Shown one piece after another: positions 37,186 to 46,067 of a stretch of DNA of 64,000 bases. Position numbers and translations under genes: made by a program. The stretch lies in NCBI RefSeq assembly GCF_006715165.1, contig NZ_VFMS01000001.1, positions 3,720,001 through 3,784,000 of the forward strand, read 5' to 3'. Below the pieces are notes generated by a model. The model made no database searches. It was not told the DNA's origin and worked only from the letters and a program-made list of their open reading frames with translations. How positions within the stretch are numbered: position 1 is the stretch's first letter; each line of letters begins with the position of its first letter. The stretch comes from Arthrobacter sp. SLBN-122. GTDB lineage: Bacteria; Actinomycetota; Actinomycetes; Actinomycetales; Micrococcaceae.

Positions 37186-38424
37186 ATGCCGGAAGAACGC
37201 CCCTCAGCCCTCCAGGAAACCGCAGCCACCGGCCGCACTGCCGACCTTCCAGCCGCACCCGCCTACGGACAGCGTTCCATCGCGGAAGTCCTCACCAGCG
37301 CCGCAGCCAGCATCGGCGTGGAGGGCTTCACCAACGCCTTGGGATTCCCGGCCGCATCAAGGGTTTGCATAGTCCTCGCTGACGGGCTGGGCCGGAACCT
37401 GCTGAAGCAAAAGGCGGCCCACACACCGTTCCTGCGGTCCGTGATGCAGGCCGGGCAGGGCGAGGTCCCCGTGTGGCTGGATTCCGCCTTCCCCTCCACC
37501 ACGGCAGCGGCATTGTCCAGCTTTGGGACCGGACTTCCCGCCGGCCAGCACGGCATGGTGGGCTATGACGTCCTGGACCCCGACCAGGACAAGGTGGTCA
37601 ATCTGCTGGGGAACTGGGATCCGGGTGTTGACCCGGCCGAGTGGCAGCCTTTTCCCACAGTCTTCGAACAAATCGCCGGACAGGTGGATGTCAGCACCGT
37701 CAGCCTCTCCCAGTTCGACGGCTCGCCGATGACCAGGGCTGCCCTTCGCGGCGGCAGGTTCATCCCGGGGACCACCGCGCACGCCCGGACTGCCGCCGCC
37801 GCCGAGGCCATGGCAGGCTCCGGCCCGTCCCTCATGTACTTCTACGTCAACGAGCTGGACAAGGCGGGCCACCGTTATGGCTGCCGTTCGGAGCAGTGGG
37901 AGCACCAGCTGGAAGAGCTCGATGCCACGGTCAAGCGGCTCAACTCCTCGCTCCCCGCCGGGACCACCATTGTGCTCACCGCGGACCACGGAATGCTGGA
38001 CGTCCCGGAAACCCAGCGGATCGATTTTTCCACCCATCCGGAGCTGGTGGACGGCGTCCGCCACACGGCCGGGGAACCGCGCATGGTGCACCTGTACCTT
38101 GAAGAGGCGGACCTGGAAGCGGATGCAGGCGTGCGGGACAGGCTGCTTGCCGCATGGAAGGCGCGGTTCGGTGACCGGGTCTGGGCCTTCACGCGTGAGG
38201 AAGCCATTGCCGGGGGACTCTTTGGTGACGTCCGGCCCGCTGTTGCCGGCAGGATCGGTGACGTGATGATCGCGGCCCGTGATGCCGTCGCGCTTTACGA
38301 CGGCCGGCGGATGCGGCCCACTGCCATGGAAGTGGTGGGCCAGCACGGCTCGCTGACGAAGGCGGAGCGGGAGGTCCCGCTGCTGTGCTTCACGGCTGAA
38401 GGAAGGAACCGCCGGCGTGGCTGA
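37186..38424 (+). CDS. Type I phosphodiesterase/nucleotide pyrophosphatase-like protein
   Basis: 412 residues of the alkaline phosphatase superfamily. Metal-site motifs: LADGLG (first Asp), FPSTTAAA with the nucleophilic Thr, YVNELDKAGHRYG (Asp and His), LTADHGM (Asp-His) and GQHGS near the end. The substrate cannot be told from sequence; relatives hydrolyse nucleotide or phosphodiester bonds. The ATG at 37186 was chosen, since the frame stays open upstream only by overlapping the DUF5998 gene. Its stop overlaps the thymidine kinase start. Confidence 0.88.
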   Translation: MPEERPSALQETAATGRTADLPAAPAYGQRSIAEVLTSAAASIGVEGFTNALGFPAASRVCIVLADGLGRNLLKQKAAHTPFLRSVMQAGQGEVPVWLDSAFPSTTAAALSSFGTGLPAGQHGMVGYDVLDPDQDKVVNLLGNWDPGVDPAEWQPFPTVFEQIAGQVDVSTVSLSQFDGSPMTRAALRGGRFIPGTTAHARTAAAAEAMAGSGPSLMYFYVNELDKAGHRYGCRSEQWEHQLEELDATVKRLNSSLPAGTTIVLTADHGMLDVPETQRIDFSTHPELVDGVRHTAGEPRMVHLYLEEADLEADAGVRDRLLAAWKARFGDRVWAFTREEAIAGGLFGDVRPAVAGRIGDVMIAARDAVALYDGRRMRPTAMEVVGQHGSLTKAEREVPLLCFTAEGRNRRRG

Positions 38425-39148
38425 ACTCATTTTCTTCTCCGGCACCATGGACTGCGGCAAATCCACCCTGGCGCTGCAGATGGACTACAACCACCGGGCC
38501 CGCGGCCGCGGCGGCGTGCGCTTCAGCCGCAACGACCGGGCCGGAGAGTCCCGCATCTCAAGCCGCCTGGGCCTGGAAACGGATGCGGTGGAGGTGCTGG
38601 ACGGCACCGACTTCTGGGAGGAAGTGATGCTCCGCCGCACCCAGGGCCGGCGCGTTGACTACCTGATCTGCGACGAAGCGCAGTTCTACACTCCGGAGCA
38701 AGTGGAGCAGCTGGCCAAGGTGGTGGACGAAATCGACGTCGACGTTTTTGCCTTCGGCATCACGGCCGACTTCCGCACCCGGCTGTTCCCGGGTTCACAA
38801 CGGCTCATCGAGCTTGCCGACCGCGTGCAGGTGCTCCAGGTTGAGGCGCTGTGCTGGTGCGGACGGCGCGCCACGCATAACGCCAGGACAGTCGACGGCG
38901 TCATGGTCACCGAGGGCGCGCAGGTTGTGGTGGGCGACGTAGACATGGTTGTTGAGGCTGCCGCCAACCTCGAGGCGGAGCATGTGCCGCTAGTGGGCTA
39001 CGAGACGCTGTGCCGGCGCCACTTCATGCGGCGGGTGACGGCGCACGGTGCCAGCCTGATGGCCCAGCAGGACCAGTTGCTGCCGTTCGATGTGGATGCC
39101 TGCCTGTGGCGGGGCTCAGGCGGACCGGGGGAGAACCGCGGGGCCTAG
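38417..39148 (+). CDS. tdk: Thymidine kinase
   Basis: 243-residue type II thymidine kinase that phosphorylates thymidine to dTMP in salvage. P-loop SGTMDCGKST (8-17), the catalytic glutamate in DEAQF (86-90), ITADFRT, and a C-terminal zinc-finger (ALCWCGRRATH with LCRRHF). GTG start overlapping the phosphodiesterase stop by eight bases, so translation is coupled. It complements dut, about 4.4 kb downstream, in dTTP supply. Confidence 0.94.
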   Translation: MAELIFFSGTMDCGKSTLALQMDYNHRARGRGGVRFSRNDRAGESRISSRLGLETDAVEVLDGTDFWEEVMLRRTQGRRVDYLICDEAQFYTPEQVEQLAKVVDEIDVDVFAFGITADFRTRLFPGSQRLIELADRVQVLQVEALCWCGRRATHNARTVDGVMVTEGAQVVVGDVDMVVEAAANLEAEHVPLVGYETLCRRHFMRRVTAHGASLMAQQDQLLPFDVDACLWRGSGGPGENRGA

Positions 39149-39238
39149 GCTTTACGGCGCGTCACCCTGGACACGGATGGCCGTGGATAGGGCCGCCCCT
39201 TGCGCTGACCGTTGCCTGTGAATGTCAGACCCTCCCAC

Positions 39239-39244
39239 GATGAT
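39239..39244 (+). promoter_or_regulatory. Possible leaderless promoter -10 of the HNH endonuclease gene
   Basis: GATGAT six bases before the ATG at 39251. Confidence 0.35.
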
Positions 39245-39250
39245 GGGTTT

Positions 39251-40684
39251 ATGGGGAAAGCGGCGGTGGCGAGGGCGTTTGAGGACATCAAGGCTGCCCT
39301 CGCTGTGCTCACCGCAGAAGTTGATGGGGCGGGTTTGGAGCCGTTTTCTGCCGCTGATCCGTTGGCGAGGTTGGCGGATGGGTGCCTGGATATTTTGGCT
39401 GGGTCCCGGCAGGTCGAGGCGGGGATCGCGGGGCTAAAGGCGAAAGCCGCCGTGAGGTACGCGGAGGCTGCCTGGGCTGTTGCGGGGCCGGGGATGCCGG
39501 TGGTGGCGCAGGAGATGGCGGTCTCGGCGGAGATCGGGTGCGTTCTGGCGTTGGGTCCGCGGGCTGCGGGGTCTTTCCTTGCCACCTCCCACGCCGTGAC
39601 CGCCAGGTTGCCGCTTACCCTGGAGGCTTTGCAGGCCGGGGTGATCTCATGGCAGCACGCCGTGGCCATGGCCGATGAGACGGCCAGCCTTGATGCTGCG
39701 GGGGCGGCGGCGTTGGAAGCGCATTTCCTGGACCCTGACGCACTTGACGCGGCCCGGGGGTGCCCGATGGGGCAGATGCCGGCGCACCGGTTCAAGTCCA
39801 AAGCCCGGCTCTGGCGGGAACGCCACCACGCCGAAAGCATCGAGAAGCGCCATGCCAAGGGCGTGGCGGACCGGCGGGTGGAGTTCCGGCCGGACCAGGA
39901 CGGGATGGCCTGGCTCAGCGCGTGCCTGCCCGCGGACCAGGCCTTGGCGGGCTGGAACCGGCTCACCGCTATTGCCCGGGCGATGCAGGGACCTAACGAG
40001 TCCCGCACCATGCCCCAGCTCCGTGCAGACACCTTTGCCGAAGCGATCCTGAATGGTGGGCTGGGCACGGGCGGTGACACCAGTGGCAACATGAGCGGGA
40101 GCAGTGCCATCCAGGCGCAGGTTCTGGTGACGGTCCCGGTGTTCGCGCTGATGGGGGTGACGGAGGAGCCGGCGGTCCTGGACGGGTATGGGCCGATCCC
40201 GCCGTCGATGGCACGGCGGCTCGTCGCGGACGGCGCTGATTCCTTCCACCGGGTCCTGGTGGATCCGCGGGACGGGGCGCCGTTGGAGATCGGCAGGACC
40301 AGCTACCGAATCACAAGAGCGATGCGGGCCTGGTTGAGGATGCGGGATGGCAAGTGCCCGTTCCCGGGCTGCAGCAACAACTCGCTGGACAACGAGGCCG
40401 ACCACATCCTCGCCTGGCACAAAGGCGGCACCACCGGCATCAGCAACTTGGGACAACCATGCCCGAAACACCACAAGCTCCGGCACACCACACGTTGGAA
40501 ACCCACCGCGGCCAGCAAGACCGAACCACCGGGCTGGACCTCACCCACCGGCCGCCACTACGCCAGCGAACATCAGGACTGGGAGCCACCCAAGTTGCCG
40601 CGATGTTCACCAACACTTGCGCGACCGCAACCTGAAGAACGAAGCCTCCTCGAAGACGCGCTCATCGAATTCCTCGCTTCGTGA
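39251..40684 (+). CDS. DUF222/13E12-family HNH endonuclease
   Basis: 477 residues. A long N-terminal DUF222 domain (about 1-330) and a C-terminal HNH nuclease: KCPFPGC, ADHILAWHKGGTT, GISNLGQPCPKHHKLRH, carrying the zinc cysteines and catalytic His. The family occurs in many copies in Arthrobacter and relatives and behaves as a mobile or selfish element; its cellular role is unknown. A TTG 13 codons upstream is possible but less likely than the ATG. It interrupts an otherwise conserved gene order between tdk and sepH. Confidence 0.88.
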   Translation: MGKAAVARAFEDIKAALAVLTAEVDGAGLEPFSAADPLARLADGCLDILAGSRQVEAGIAGLKAKAAVRYAEAAWAVAGPGMPVVAQEMAVSAEIGCVLALGPRAAGSFLATSHAVTARLPLTLEALQAGVISWQHAVAMADETASLDAAGAAALEAHFLDPDALDAARGCPMGQMPAHRFKSKARLWRERHHAESIEKRHAKGVADRRVEFRPDQDGMAWLSACLPADQALAGWNRLTAIARAMQGPNESRTMPQLRADTFAEAILNGGLGTGGDTSGNMSGSSAIQAQVLVTVPVFALMGVTEEPAVLDGYGPIPPSMARRLVADGADSFHRVLVDPRDGAPLEIGRTSYRITRAMRAWLRMRDGKCPFPGCSNNSLDNEADHILAWHKGGTTGISNLGQPCPKHHKLRHTTRWKPTAASKTEPPGWTSPTGRHYASEHQDWEPPKLPRCSPTLARPQPEERSLLEDALIEFLAS

Positions 40685-40786
40685 CGCCGAACTTCTGCAC
40701 CTCTGGCCGACGGACCTCAGTTGGCAGCAGCGAAGTGGGCGGCGGGTCCCGGTGAGTTCTGGGCGCCTAATAACTGGGCGGGCGTT

Positions 40787-41395
40787 CTACCGGAGAACCC
40801 TGCGGTAGCGGATGTGGGTGGCCAGCGGCGAGTGGAGCACCTCGACGGGCTCGAAACCGAAGGATTCAACGCCGTCGAAAATCCGTTCCCCTGAACCGAG
40901 CAGGACCGGTGCGATGTCGAGGGTGAGCTCGTCAACCACGCCGGCGGCCAGCGCCTGCCGGACTGTCGACGCTCCGCCGGCGATATCCACGCCGTTGTTC
41001 CCGGCGGCTTCCCTGGCTGCAGCGTAGGCGGCGTCGAAACCGACGGTGATGAAGTGGAAGGTAGTCCCGCCCTCCATCTGGATGGGGCCGTGCGGGTGAT
41101 GCGTCAGAACGAAGACAGGGGCGTGGTACGGCGGTTCGGCGCCCCACCAACCGCTCCATTCCTCATCCCAGTCCCCGCGGATGGGGCCGAACATGTTCCG
41201 GCCCATCACATATGCGCCACACGGGCGCATCAGCCATTCGCTGGCCACCTTGTCGGCATCGTTCGCCCGGGGGTCACCGATGTGCCAGCCATGCAGTTCC
41301 AGCCCCCGCCGGCCCAGCGGGTTGTCCCGGCTCTGGTCCGGCCCTGCGACGAAACCGTCCAGCGAGACTGACATGTGGCAGGTTGTGTCCGGCAC
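40787..41395 (-). CDS. RibD C-terminal/dihydrofolate-reductase-like oxidoreductase
   Basis: 202 residues of the DHFR-like fold (RibD_C). N-terminal SVSLDGFVAGP, the NADPH-contact region YVMGRNMFG and VDIAGGASTVRQALAAGVVDEL, and a C-terminal PVLLGSGERIFDG are diagnostic. Such lone RibD_C proteins are NADPH reductases of unknown substrate. The frame is open for ten more codons, but the GTG at 41395 has an ideal AGGAGG six bases upstream and is preferred. A separate promoter lies within an inverted repeat (41430-41454). Confidence 0.85.
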   Translation of the reverse strand: MPDTTCHMSVSLDGFVAGPDQSRDNPLGRRGLELHGWHIGDPRANDADKVASEWLMRPCGAYVMGRNMFGPIRGDWDEEWSGWWGAEPPYHAPVFVLTHHPHGPIQMEGGTTFHFITVGFDAAYAAAREAAGNNGVDIAGGASTVRQALAAGVVDELTLDIAPVLLGSGERIFDGVESFGFEPVEVLHSPLATHIRYRRVLR

Positions 41396-41429
41396 CGCAA
41401 ACCTCCTGAGGATGGTGCCTTGCATGCGG

Positions 41430-41454
41430 CACGTGCTGGGGAGCCTAGCACGTG
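41430..41454 (-). promoter_or_regulatory. Operator-like inverted repeat around the -10 of the RibD-like gene
   Basis: CACGTGCT (41430-41437) and AGCACGTG (41447-41454) form a perfect 8-bp inverted repeat with a 9-bp spacer. On the minus strand a TAGGCT -10 (41442-41447) lies inside it. This would suit binding by a dimeric repressor. Confidence 0.55.
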
Positions 41455-41482
41455 ACCTAAGCCATAAGGGAGCCCGGGGCGG

Positions 41483-42805
41483 CTAGTCGCTCCGGGTACC
41501 GAAAACGATCTCGTCCCAGGACGGCACGCTGGACCGCTTGGGCCGTGCAGGCCGTTCCGGCGCCTCAGTCTCCGGCAGCTGTCCGGTGGAGGGGGCAGTG
41601 TCGTCCTGCTTTGCGGCCGGGCGCCGGGGATTGCTGCCGAGCAGTTCATCCAGTCCGGCTCCGCCGGACGTTCCGGGACCTGCCGCGGGAACGGAACCCG
41701 AGGGTTTCTGCGGGGACGCCGCAATGGTGATTTCCCTCGTGTCGGTGCTCACGCCGTCGTGAAGCCGCAGCGCATCATCGTGGTTGTCGCGGTGCGGCGG
41801 AAGGAGGCTGAGCCTGGACAGCATGGAGGGCCTGGTGTCCCTGCGCCTGATGAAGGATTCGCCCTGGGCTGCCGGCGCATCCTGCTGGTCATCCTGCGCA
41901 TCCGGTTCCTCTGCCTCGGGTTCGGCCGGCATCTCGGAAGGGCGGGGATGGGCGGCCGGCACGCCATGCGTGAGCAGCAGCGCCAATGCGTCGTCCGAGT
42001 CCTCATCCACGCCCAGCCGCTGGCCGCGCCGTGACCGGAGCATGTCCAGGAGGCCGTCTGACTCCTTGCTGGAATCCTGGACGGGCACCCCCTGGGCGCC
42101 GGCTGGCGTCTTGGACGCATCCGCATCCGTCTCGAAATCAAAGGGGCGGTCGGAAACCGCGGTGAGCCGGCGGGCAGGAACGGGTCCGTCCAGCGGCTCA
42201 AGCTCGCTCAGTTGCTGCGCCCAGCGGTTGGTGTTCTGCAGTGACTTCCGTCCCGGATTGAACGTCCACAGCGCGGGCGGCTCCTCGCCAATGCCAGAGG
42301 TGCCGCCGGACTTGGCCTCAAAGCTCGCCGAGACAGTCCATGTACCGTCCTGGCGCCGCCAGGAGTCCCATTCCACCGTTGAGGGATCGATGCCGTGGGC
42401 GGACAGGCGGTGGGCTACCATGTCGCCCAAAGTCGCCGGGTTGTCACCGAAAGCGGAGCGGTAGATGTCATGGCCGGGGGAGGGCGCCGCGACTTCGACT
42501 TTCCGCGCCTGCTGGGCAACGTATTCGCGCTCCGCGAGGACCGGGCCCTCGTAGCGTTCCACCTTGGCAAGCGGCATCCCGGACAACTCCGCGACGTCCG
42601 CGGCCGTCGCCCCGGCACGAATTCGTGCCTGGATGTCCCTGGGGGACATGGGAACGGCAGGCCTTTCCGCCCGCGGCTTGGCCGTGGACCTGCTGGCCGT
42701 CCTGAGGGCCTCATCGATCGGCAGCTGGAACATCTCGCCGCCGGCCCCGCTCAACAGGAGATGCGTCCCGTCGTCGTGCACGCCTACAAGCCGTAGATCC
42801 TGCAT
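41483..42805 (-). CDS. sepH: Divisome-associated protein SepH (DUF3071)
   Basis: 440 residues. The conserved N-terminal DUF3071 region begins MQDLRLVGVHDDGTHLLL and contains a helix-turn-helix (SPRDIQARIRAGATAADVAELSG). A long disordered acidic C-terminus ends in the conserved RSSVPSWDEIVFG motif. SepH is known in Streptomyces and mycobacteria to bind FtsZ and promote Z-ring assembly. The start at 42805 with GGAGGA is preferred over an ATG 15 codons upstream. Confidence 0.9.
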   Translation of the reverse strand: MQDLRLVGVHDDGTHLLLSGAGGEMFQLPIDEALRTASRSTAKPRAERPAVPMSPRDIQARIRAGATAADVAELSGMPLAKVERYEGPVLAEREYVAQQARKVEVAAPSPGHDIYRSAFGDNPATLGDMVAHRLSAHGIDPSTVEWDSWRRQDGTWTVSASFEAKSGGTSGIGEEPPALWTFNPGRKSLQNTNRWAQQLSELEPLDGPVPARRLTAVSDRPFDFETDADASKTPAGAQGVPVQDSSKESDGLLDMLRSRRGQRLGVDEDSDDALALLLTHGVPAAHPRPSEMPAEPEAEEPDAQDDQQDAPAAQGESFIRRRDTRPSMLSRLSLLPPHRDNHDDALRLHDGVSTDTREITIAASPQKPSGSVPAAGPGTSGGAGLDELLGSNPRRPAAKQDDTAPSTGQLPETEAPERPARPKRSSVPSWDEIVFGTRSD

Positions 42806-42953
42806 ACAAATCCTCCACCCTGGCATTACTATCAATCGAAACTCTGCCACCCAGCGGCGGGGAATTGGCTCAAGGAGCAGGGCGCGCCGTGATTTTCCGC
42901 TGGAACCAAGCCGGAAAGGCGTGTTCGGGCGGCTGCCGGGCAGCCCGGCAGCG

Positions 42954-43442
42954 TCAGCGCCGCGTCAGGGCTGCCGTCAGCTGATCAGGATGGCGGGTCG
43001 AGGCCAGCCAGTAGGGGGTCCGGTCGGCGGGGTCGGTGATCTCGATCTTCACGACTGGGTCGATCCAGCCCCGGATGCACAGGTAGGCAAGCCCGTTGAG
43101 CCGGGTGCCCCGTTCCGCCGTCGCCTCGCCGGCCCTGAACTCCTGTACAGCGCCGACGAATCGGCGTTCAATGGTGGCCCGTCCAACGGTGAGGGTGTCC
43201 GCCGTGACCATGATGACGGGGGTGGAAAGAACCAGGAGGACAGCGATGATGGCGAAGAGCACCAACGCAGCGGTGTAGCCCGCCGCCATGCTGATCGGGG
43301 CGAAAACCAGGATGCCCGCCGCGGAGACGCCGGCGGCGATAATCCAGATCCAGGCGTTCGGCCACAGCTTCTCCCTGTAGATAACAGCCATCCGGGCAGA
43401 GGGTGTGCTGGGAACGGACGCAGACGGGTTTGAATCGGGCAT
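42954..43442 (-). CDS. DUF3093 membrane protein
   Basis: 162 residues with two membrane helices (about 32-50 and 56-80) near the N-terminus, followed by a soluble beta-rich C-terminal domain (TLTVGRATIERRFVGAV... YLCIRGWIDPVVKIEI). Conserved next to dut in actinobacteria; function unknown. It is divergent from dut. Confidence 0.85.
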   Translation of the reverse strand: MPDSNPSASVPSTPSARMAVIYREKLWPNAWIWIIAAGVSAAGILVFAPISMAAGYTAALVLFAIIAVLLVLSTPVIMVTADTLTVGRATIERRFVGAVQEFRAGEATAERGTRLNGLAYLCIRGWIDPVVKIEITDPADRTPYWLASTRHPDQLTAALTRR

Positions 43443-43543
43443 AGCCCCAGCTTTCCACCTTTGGCTCGCTATTTCACCTTGGGACAGGCACCCCCGCCCG
43501 GCTTCAGGCCGCGCTTCCCTAGGAGCGATTTGGGAGCGCGGGT

Positions 43544-43549
43544 TAGAGT
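43544..43549 (+). promoter_or_regulatory. Leaderless promoter -10 of dut
   Basis: TAGAGT lies eight bases before the GTG at 43558 and only two before an in-frame GTG at 43552. This favours the second GTG as the true start. Confidence 0.45.
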
Positions 43550-43557
43550 GAGTGACT

Positions 43558-44076
43558 GTGACTGATCATCCCGCCACGGTAGACCTTGTCCCGGACGCAG
43601 CATTGCCCGCCCCTGCAGCTCCCACCCTGCAGGTCCAGTTGAAGATGCTGGATCCGGAGCTGGAGGCGCCGTCCTACGCGCATCCGGGCGACGCAGGCGC
43701 AGACCTCCGTGCCCGCGAGGACGTGGTCCTGATGCCCGGGGAGCGCAAACTGGTCCCCACCGGCGTCGCCATCGCTCTTCCTTACGGCTTCGTGGCGCTG
43801 ATCCACCCCCGGTCCGGCCTGGCCACCAAGCACGGCCTGACGATCGTGAACGCCCCCGGCACCGTTGACGCCGGCTACCGGGGCGAGATCTCGGTAACGC
43901 TGCTGAACACCGATTCGTCCCAGCCGATAGAGCTGCGGCGCGGCGATAGAATTGCCCAAATGGTCATCCAGCGGGTGGAGCATGCCCAATTTATTCCTGT
44001 CAGCGAACTGAGCGGGTCCGTGCGCGGCACGGGCGGCTTCGGCTCCACCGGCGGGTTCAACCTCCCCGGAGCCTGA
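43558..44076 (+). CDS. dut: dUTP diphosphatase
   Basis: Trimeric dUTPase, about 172 residues, which hydrolyses dUTP to dUMP and limits uracil in DNA. All five motifs are present: [27 protein letters not shown] (catalytic Asp), [11 protein letters not shown] and [10 protein letters not shown]. An in-frame GTG at 43552 would add two residues; the promoter spacing favours 43558. It stands at the head of the DUF3710, OB-fold and DUF3159 genes, separated from them by a hairpin. Confidence 0.95.
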   Translation: MTDHPATVDLVPDAALPAPAAPTLQVQLKMLDPELEAPSYAHPGDAGADLRAREDVVLMPGERKLVPTGVAIALPYGFVALIHPRSGLATKHGLTIVNAPGTVDAGYRGEISVTLLNTDSSQPIELRRGDRIAQMVIQRVEHAQFIPVSELSGSVRGTGGFGSTGGFNLPGA

Positions 44077-44110
44077 CCTCAGGCTGCACCGCTGCCACAC
44101 CGGCATGCAC

Positions 44111-44139
44111 GACGGCGGAACCTCGAAAGTTCCGCCGTC
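44111..44139 (+). terminator. Hairpin after dut
   Basis: A perfect 11-bp stem (44111-44121 with 44129-44139) and a 7-nt loop, followed by GGTTTC. It lies between dut and the DUF3710 gene. Confidence 0.6.
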
Positions 44140-44181
44140 AGGTTTCAGGACTGGCACATTTTCGGAATTAAGGAGTCACCC

Positions 44182-44895
44182 ATGGTCTTTGGGTTCGGCA
44201 GGAAAGCAAAGAACGAAGAGCCGGCAGAGCCGGCCGATGAGCTCACCGTTGCGGAGGGTGAAGAAAGCCCATCCGCCACCGGCGCCCGCCGCCAGGACGG
44301 CCCATTCGACGAGGCCGAGATCAGCAGCCGCGACGGCTATGTGGACCTCGGAGCCTTGCTGATCACTCCCAGCGAGGGCCTTCAGCTCCGCCTCGAAGTG
44401 GAGGAGGCCACGCAGCGGGTGGTGGCAGTGACCCTGGACCTCAACGGCTCCAGCCTTCAGCTGCAGGCCTTCGCGGCGCCCAAGACCGAGACCCTGTGGG
44501 ACGAGATCCGCGAACAGATCGGCCAGTCGGTGGGTGCGCAGGGCGGCCAGGTTGAAGAGGTGGAAGGGGCTTTCGGCACCGAACTCGTGGCCAAACTGCC
44601 CGCCGGCCTTCCGGACGGCAGCCAGGGCTACCGCGTAGCCCGCTTCATCGGCGTCGATGGTCCCCGCTGGTTCCTGCGCGGCGTCCTGGGCGGGCCCGCG
44701 GCGCTGGAGCGCCCCGCCGCGGAACCGCTGGAGGCACTGTTCCGGCAGGTGGTGGTGGTCCGCGGCGACAGCCCCATGCCGCCGCGCGACCTCCTGCAGC
44801 TGAGGCTGCCCAAGGACGCATCCGCCACTCCTCCGCCCGCCGAGCCCACCCTGGAGGAGCCCGAACGTGGTCCCGAAATTACCCAGATCGGCTGA
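44182..44895 (+). CDS. DUF3710 family protein
   Basis: 237 residues, starting MVFGFGRK with a charged N-terminus (DELTVAEGEE). The conserved domain includes GYVDLGALLITPSEGLQLRLEVE, ETLWDEIREQI and GVDGPRWFLRGVL. Conserved downstream of dut in actinobacteria and of unknown function. It overlaps the following OB-fold gene by 29 bases, so the two are translationally coupled. Confidence 0.87.
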   Translation: MVFGFGRKAKNEEPAEPADELTVAEGEESPSATGARRQDGPFDEAEISSRDGYVDLGALLITPSEGLQLRLEVEEATQRVVAVTLDLNGSSLQLQAFAAPKTETLWDEIREQIGQSVGAQGGQVEEVEGAFGTELVAKLPAGLPDGSQGYRVARFIGVDGPRWFLRGVLGGPAALERPAAEPLEALFRQVVVVRGDSPMPPRDLLQLRLPKDASATPPPAEPTLEEPERGPEITQIG

Positions 44896-45250
44896 ACCTC
44901 CCCACGACAACCCGGTCCATGCATCCGGCGGGCTTACCCCGCTGGGGCAACTTCCGGACAAGGGACGCGTCATGTGCCAGGGGCACGTCGAATCAGTGAC
45001 CTTCGTCCCCGCCGACCGGAACCCCGAATTCAGTGCCATCCTTTCCGAGGACGACGCCGATCGTCCCGCCACTGGTCCGAGGCGGGGCAGGCCCCCGCGC
45101 CTCCGCGTCGTCTGGCTGGGCCGCCACCGTGTGCCCGGCATCGAAGCAGGCGCACAAATCCGGGTTGAGGGGATGCTGGCCCGGGGCAAAGACATGCCCA
45201 CCATCTTCAATCCCCGCTACGAGATACTGTCCCGCCAGGAGCACGAATGA
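44867..45250 (+). CDS. OB-fold nucleic-acid-binding-like protein
   Basis: 127 residues. The central segment GRVMCQGHVESVTFVP... LRVVWLGRHRVPGIEAGAQIRVEGML and the final PTIFNPRYEIL match the single OB-fold proteins that accompany DUF3710 and DUF3159 genes. Binding to nucleic acid is predicted by fold only. GTG start with GGAGGAG upstream, inside the DUF3710 gene. Its stop overlaps the DUF3159 ATG. Confidence 0.82.
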   Translation: MVPKLPRSAEPPHDNPVHASGGLTPLGQLPDKGRVMCQGHVESVTFVPADRNPEFSAILSEDDADRPATGPRRGRPPRLRVVWLGRHRVPGIEAGAQIRVEGMLARGKDMPTIFNPRYEILSRQEHE

Positions 45251-46017
45251 CCGCCCAAGAGCCCGAACAACAGCCCTCCGGTCCTGCCCAGCCGGGCGGA
45301 GCACAGGAGGGCACGCCGCAGGCTCCCGGTCCATCCCCGGTTGCCGGCCTCGCCGCAGAATACGCCGCAAAGGCCGGGCTCCACCGCACCCACGACGGGC
45401 GGGTGGACGTCCTGCGCAGCGCCGGGGGAGTGCAGGGCATTGCCGAGAGCATCGTTCCCGGCCTCGTGTTCCTGGTGGCGTTCACCATCACCCGCGAGCT
45501 CACGTTGTCGCTGGTGGCAGCCCTGGCATCCGCGGCCGTGTTCACCGTTATCCGCCTGATGCAGCGGCGCCCGCTCACCCAAGCCCTGGCGGGCGTGGTG
45601 GGCGTGGGCATTTCCGCCTGGCTGGCCAACACCACCGGCAAGGCCGAGGACTTCTACCTGCCCGGCTTCTTCACGAACGCTGCCTACATCCTGGCCATGG
45701 TCATCTCAATTGCGGTCAAGTGGCCGGTGGCCGGGCTCCTCTTCGGTTTCATCCGCAACGAAGGGGTGGAGTGGCGCAAGGACCCTGACCGGGTCAGGGC
45801 GTACCGCCTGGGCACCTGGATCATCGTGGCTGTCCTGGCGATGCGGCTCATCGTGCAGGTGCCCCTCTACCTGATGGGAACCGACGGACTGGCTGCCCTC
45901 GCCACCACCCGCCTCATCATGGGGGCGCCGCTGTACATCCTCGGTGTCTGGGTGGCCTGGCTCGTGACCCGGCCTGCTCCGGCGGAACCTGAAGCCGGCG
46001 CAGACCAGGTGGCCTGA
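45247..46017 (+). CDS. DUF3159 membrane protein
   Basis: 256 residues with five to six membrane helices after a hydrophilic N-terminus (about 1-60). DUF3159 hallmarks: GLHRTHDGRVDVLRSAGGVQGIAESIVPGLVFLVAF, a PLTQALAGVVGVGISAW loop and NEGVEWRKDPDRVRAYRLGTW. Transport-like architecture, role unknown. Last gene of the DUF3710-OB-DUF3159 operon, convergent with the TrkA pair. Confidence 0.87.
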   Translation: MTAQEPEQQPSGPAQPGGAQEGTPQAPGPSPVAGLAAEYAAKAGLHRTHDGRVDVLRSAGGVQGIAESIVPGLVFLVAFTITRELTLSLVAALASAAVFTVIRLMQRRPLTQALAGVVGVGISAWLANTTGKAEDFYLPGFFTNAAYILAMVISIAVKWPVAGLLFGFIRNEGVEWRKDPDRVRAYRLGTWIIVAVLAMRLIVQVPLYLMGTDGLAALATTRLIMGAPLYILGVWVAWLVTRPAPAEPEAGADQVA

Positions 46018-46067
46018 ACCCGCTTTTACTTCAGCCAGAATTCAGCCGCACGGGTGCGGCGGCGAAC

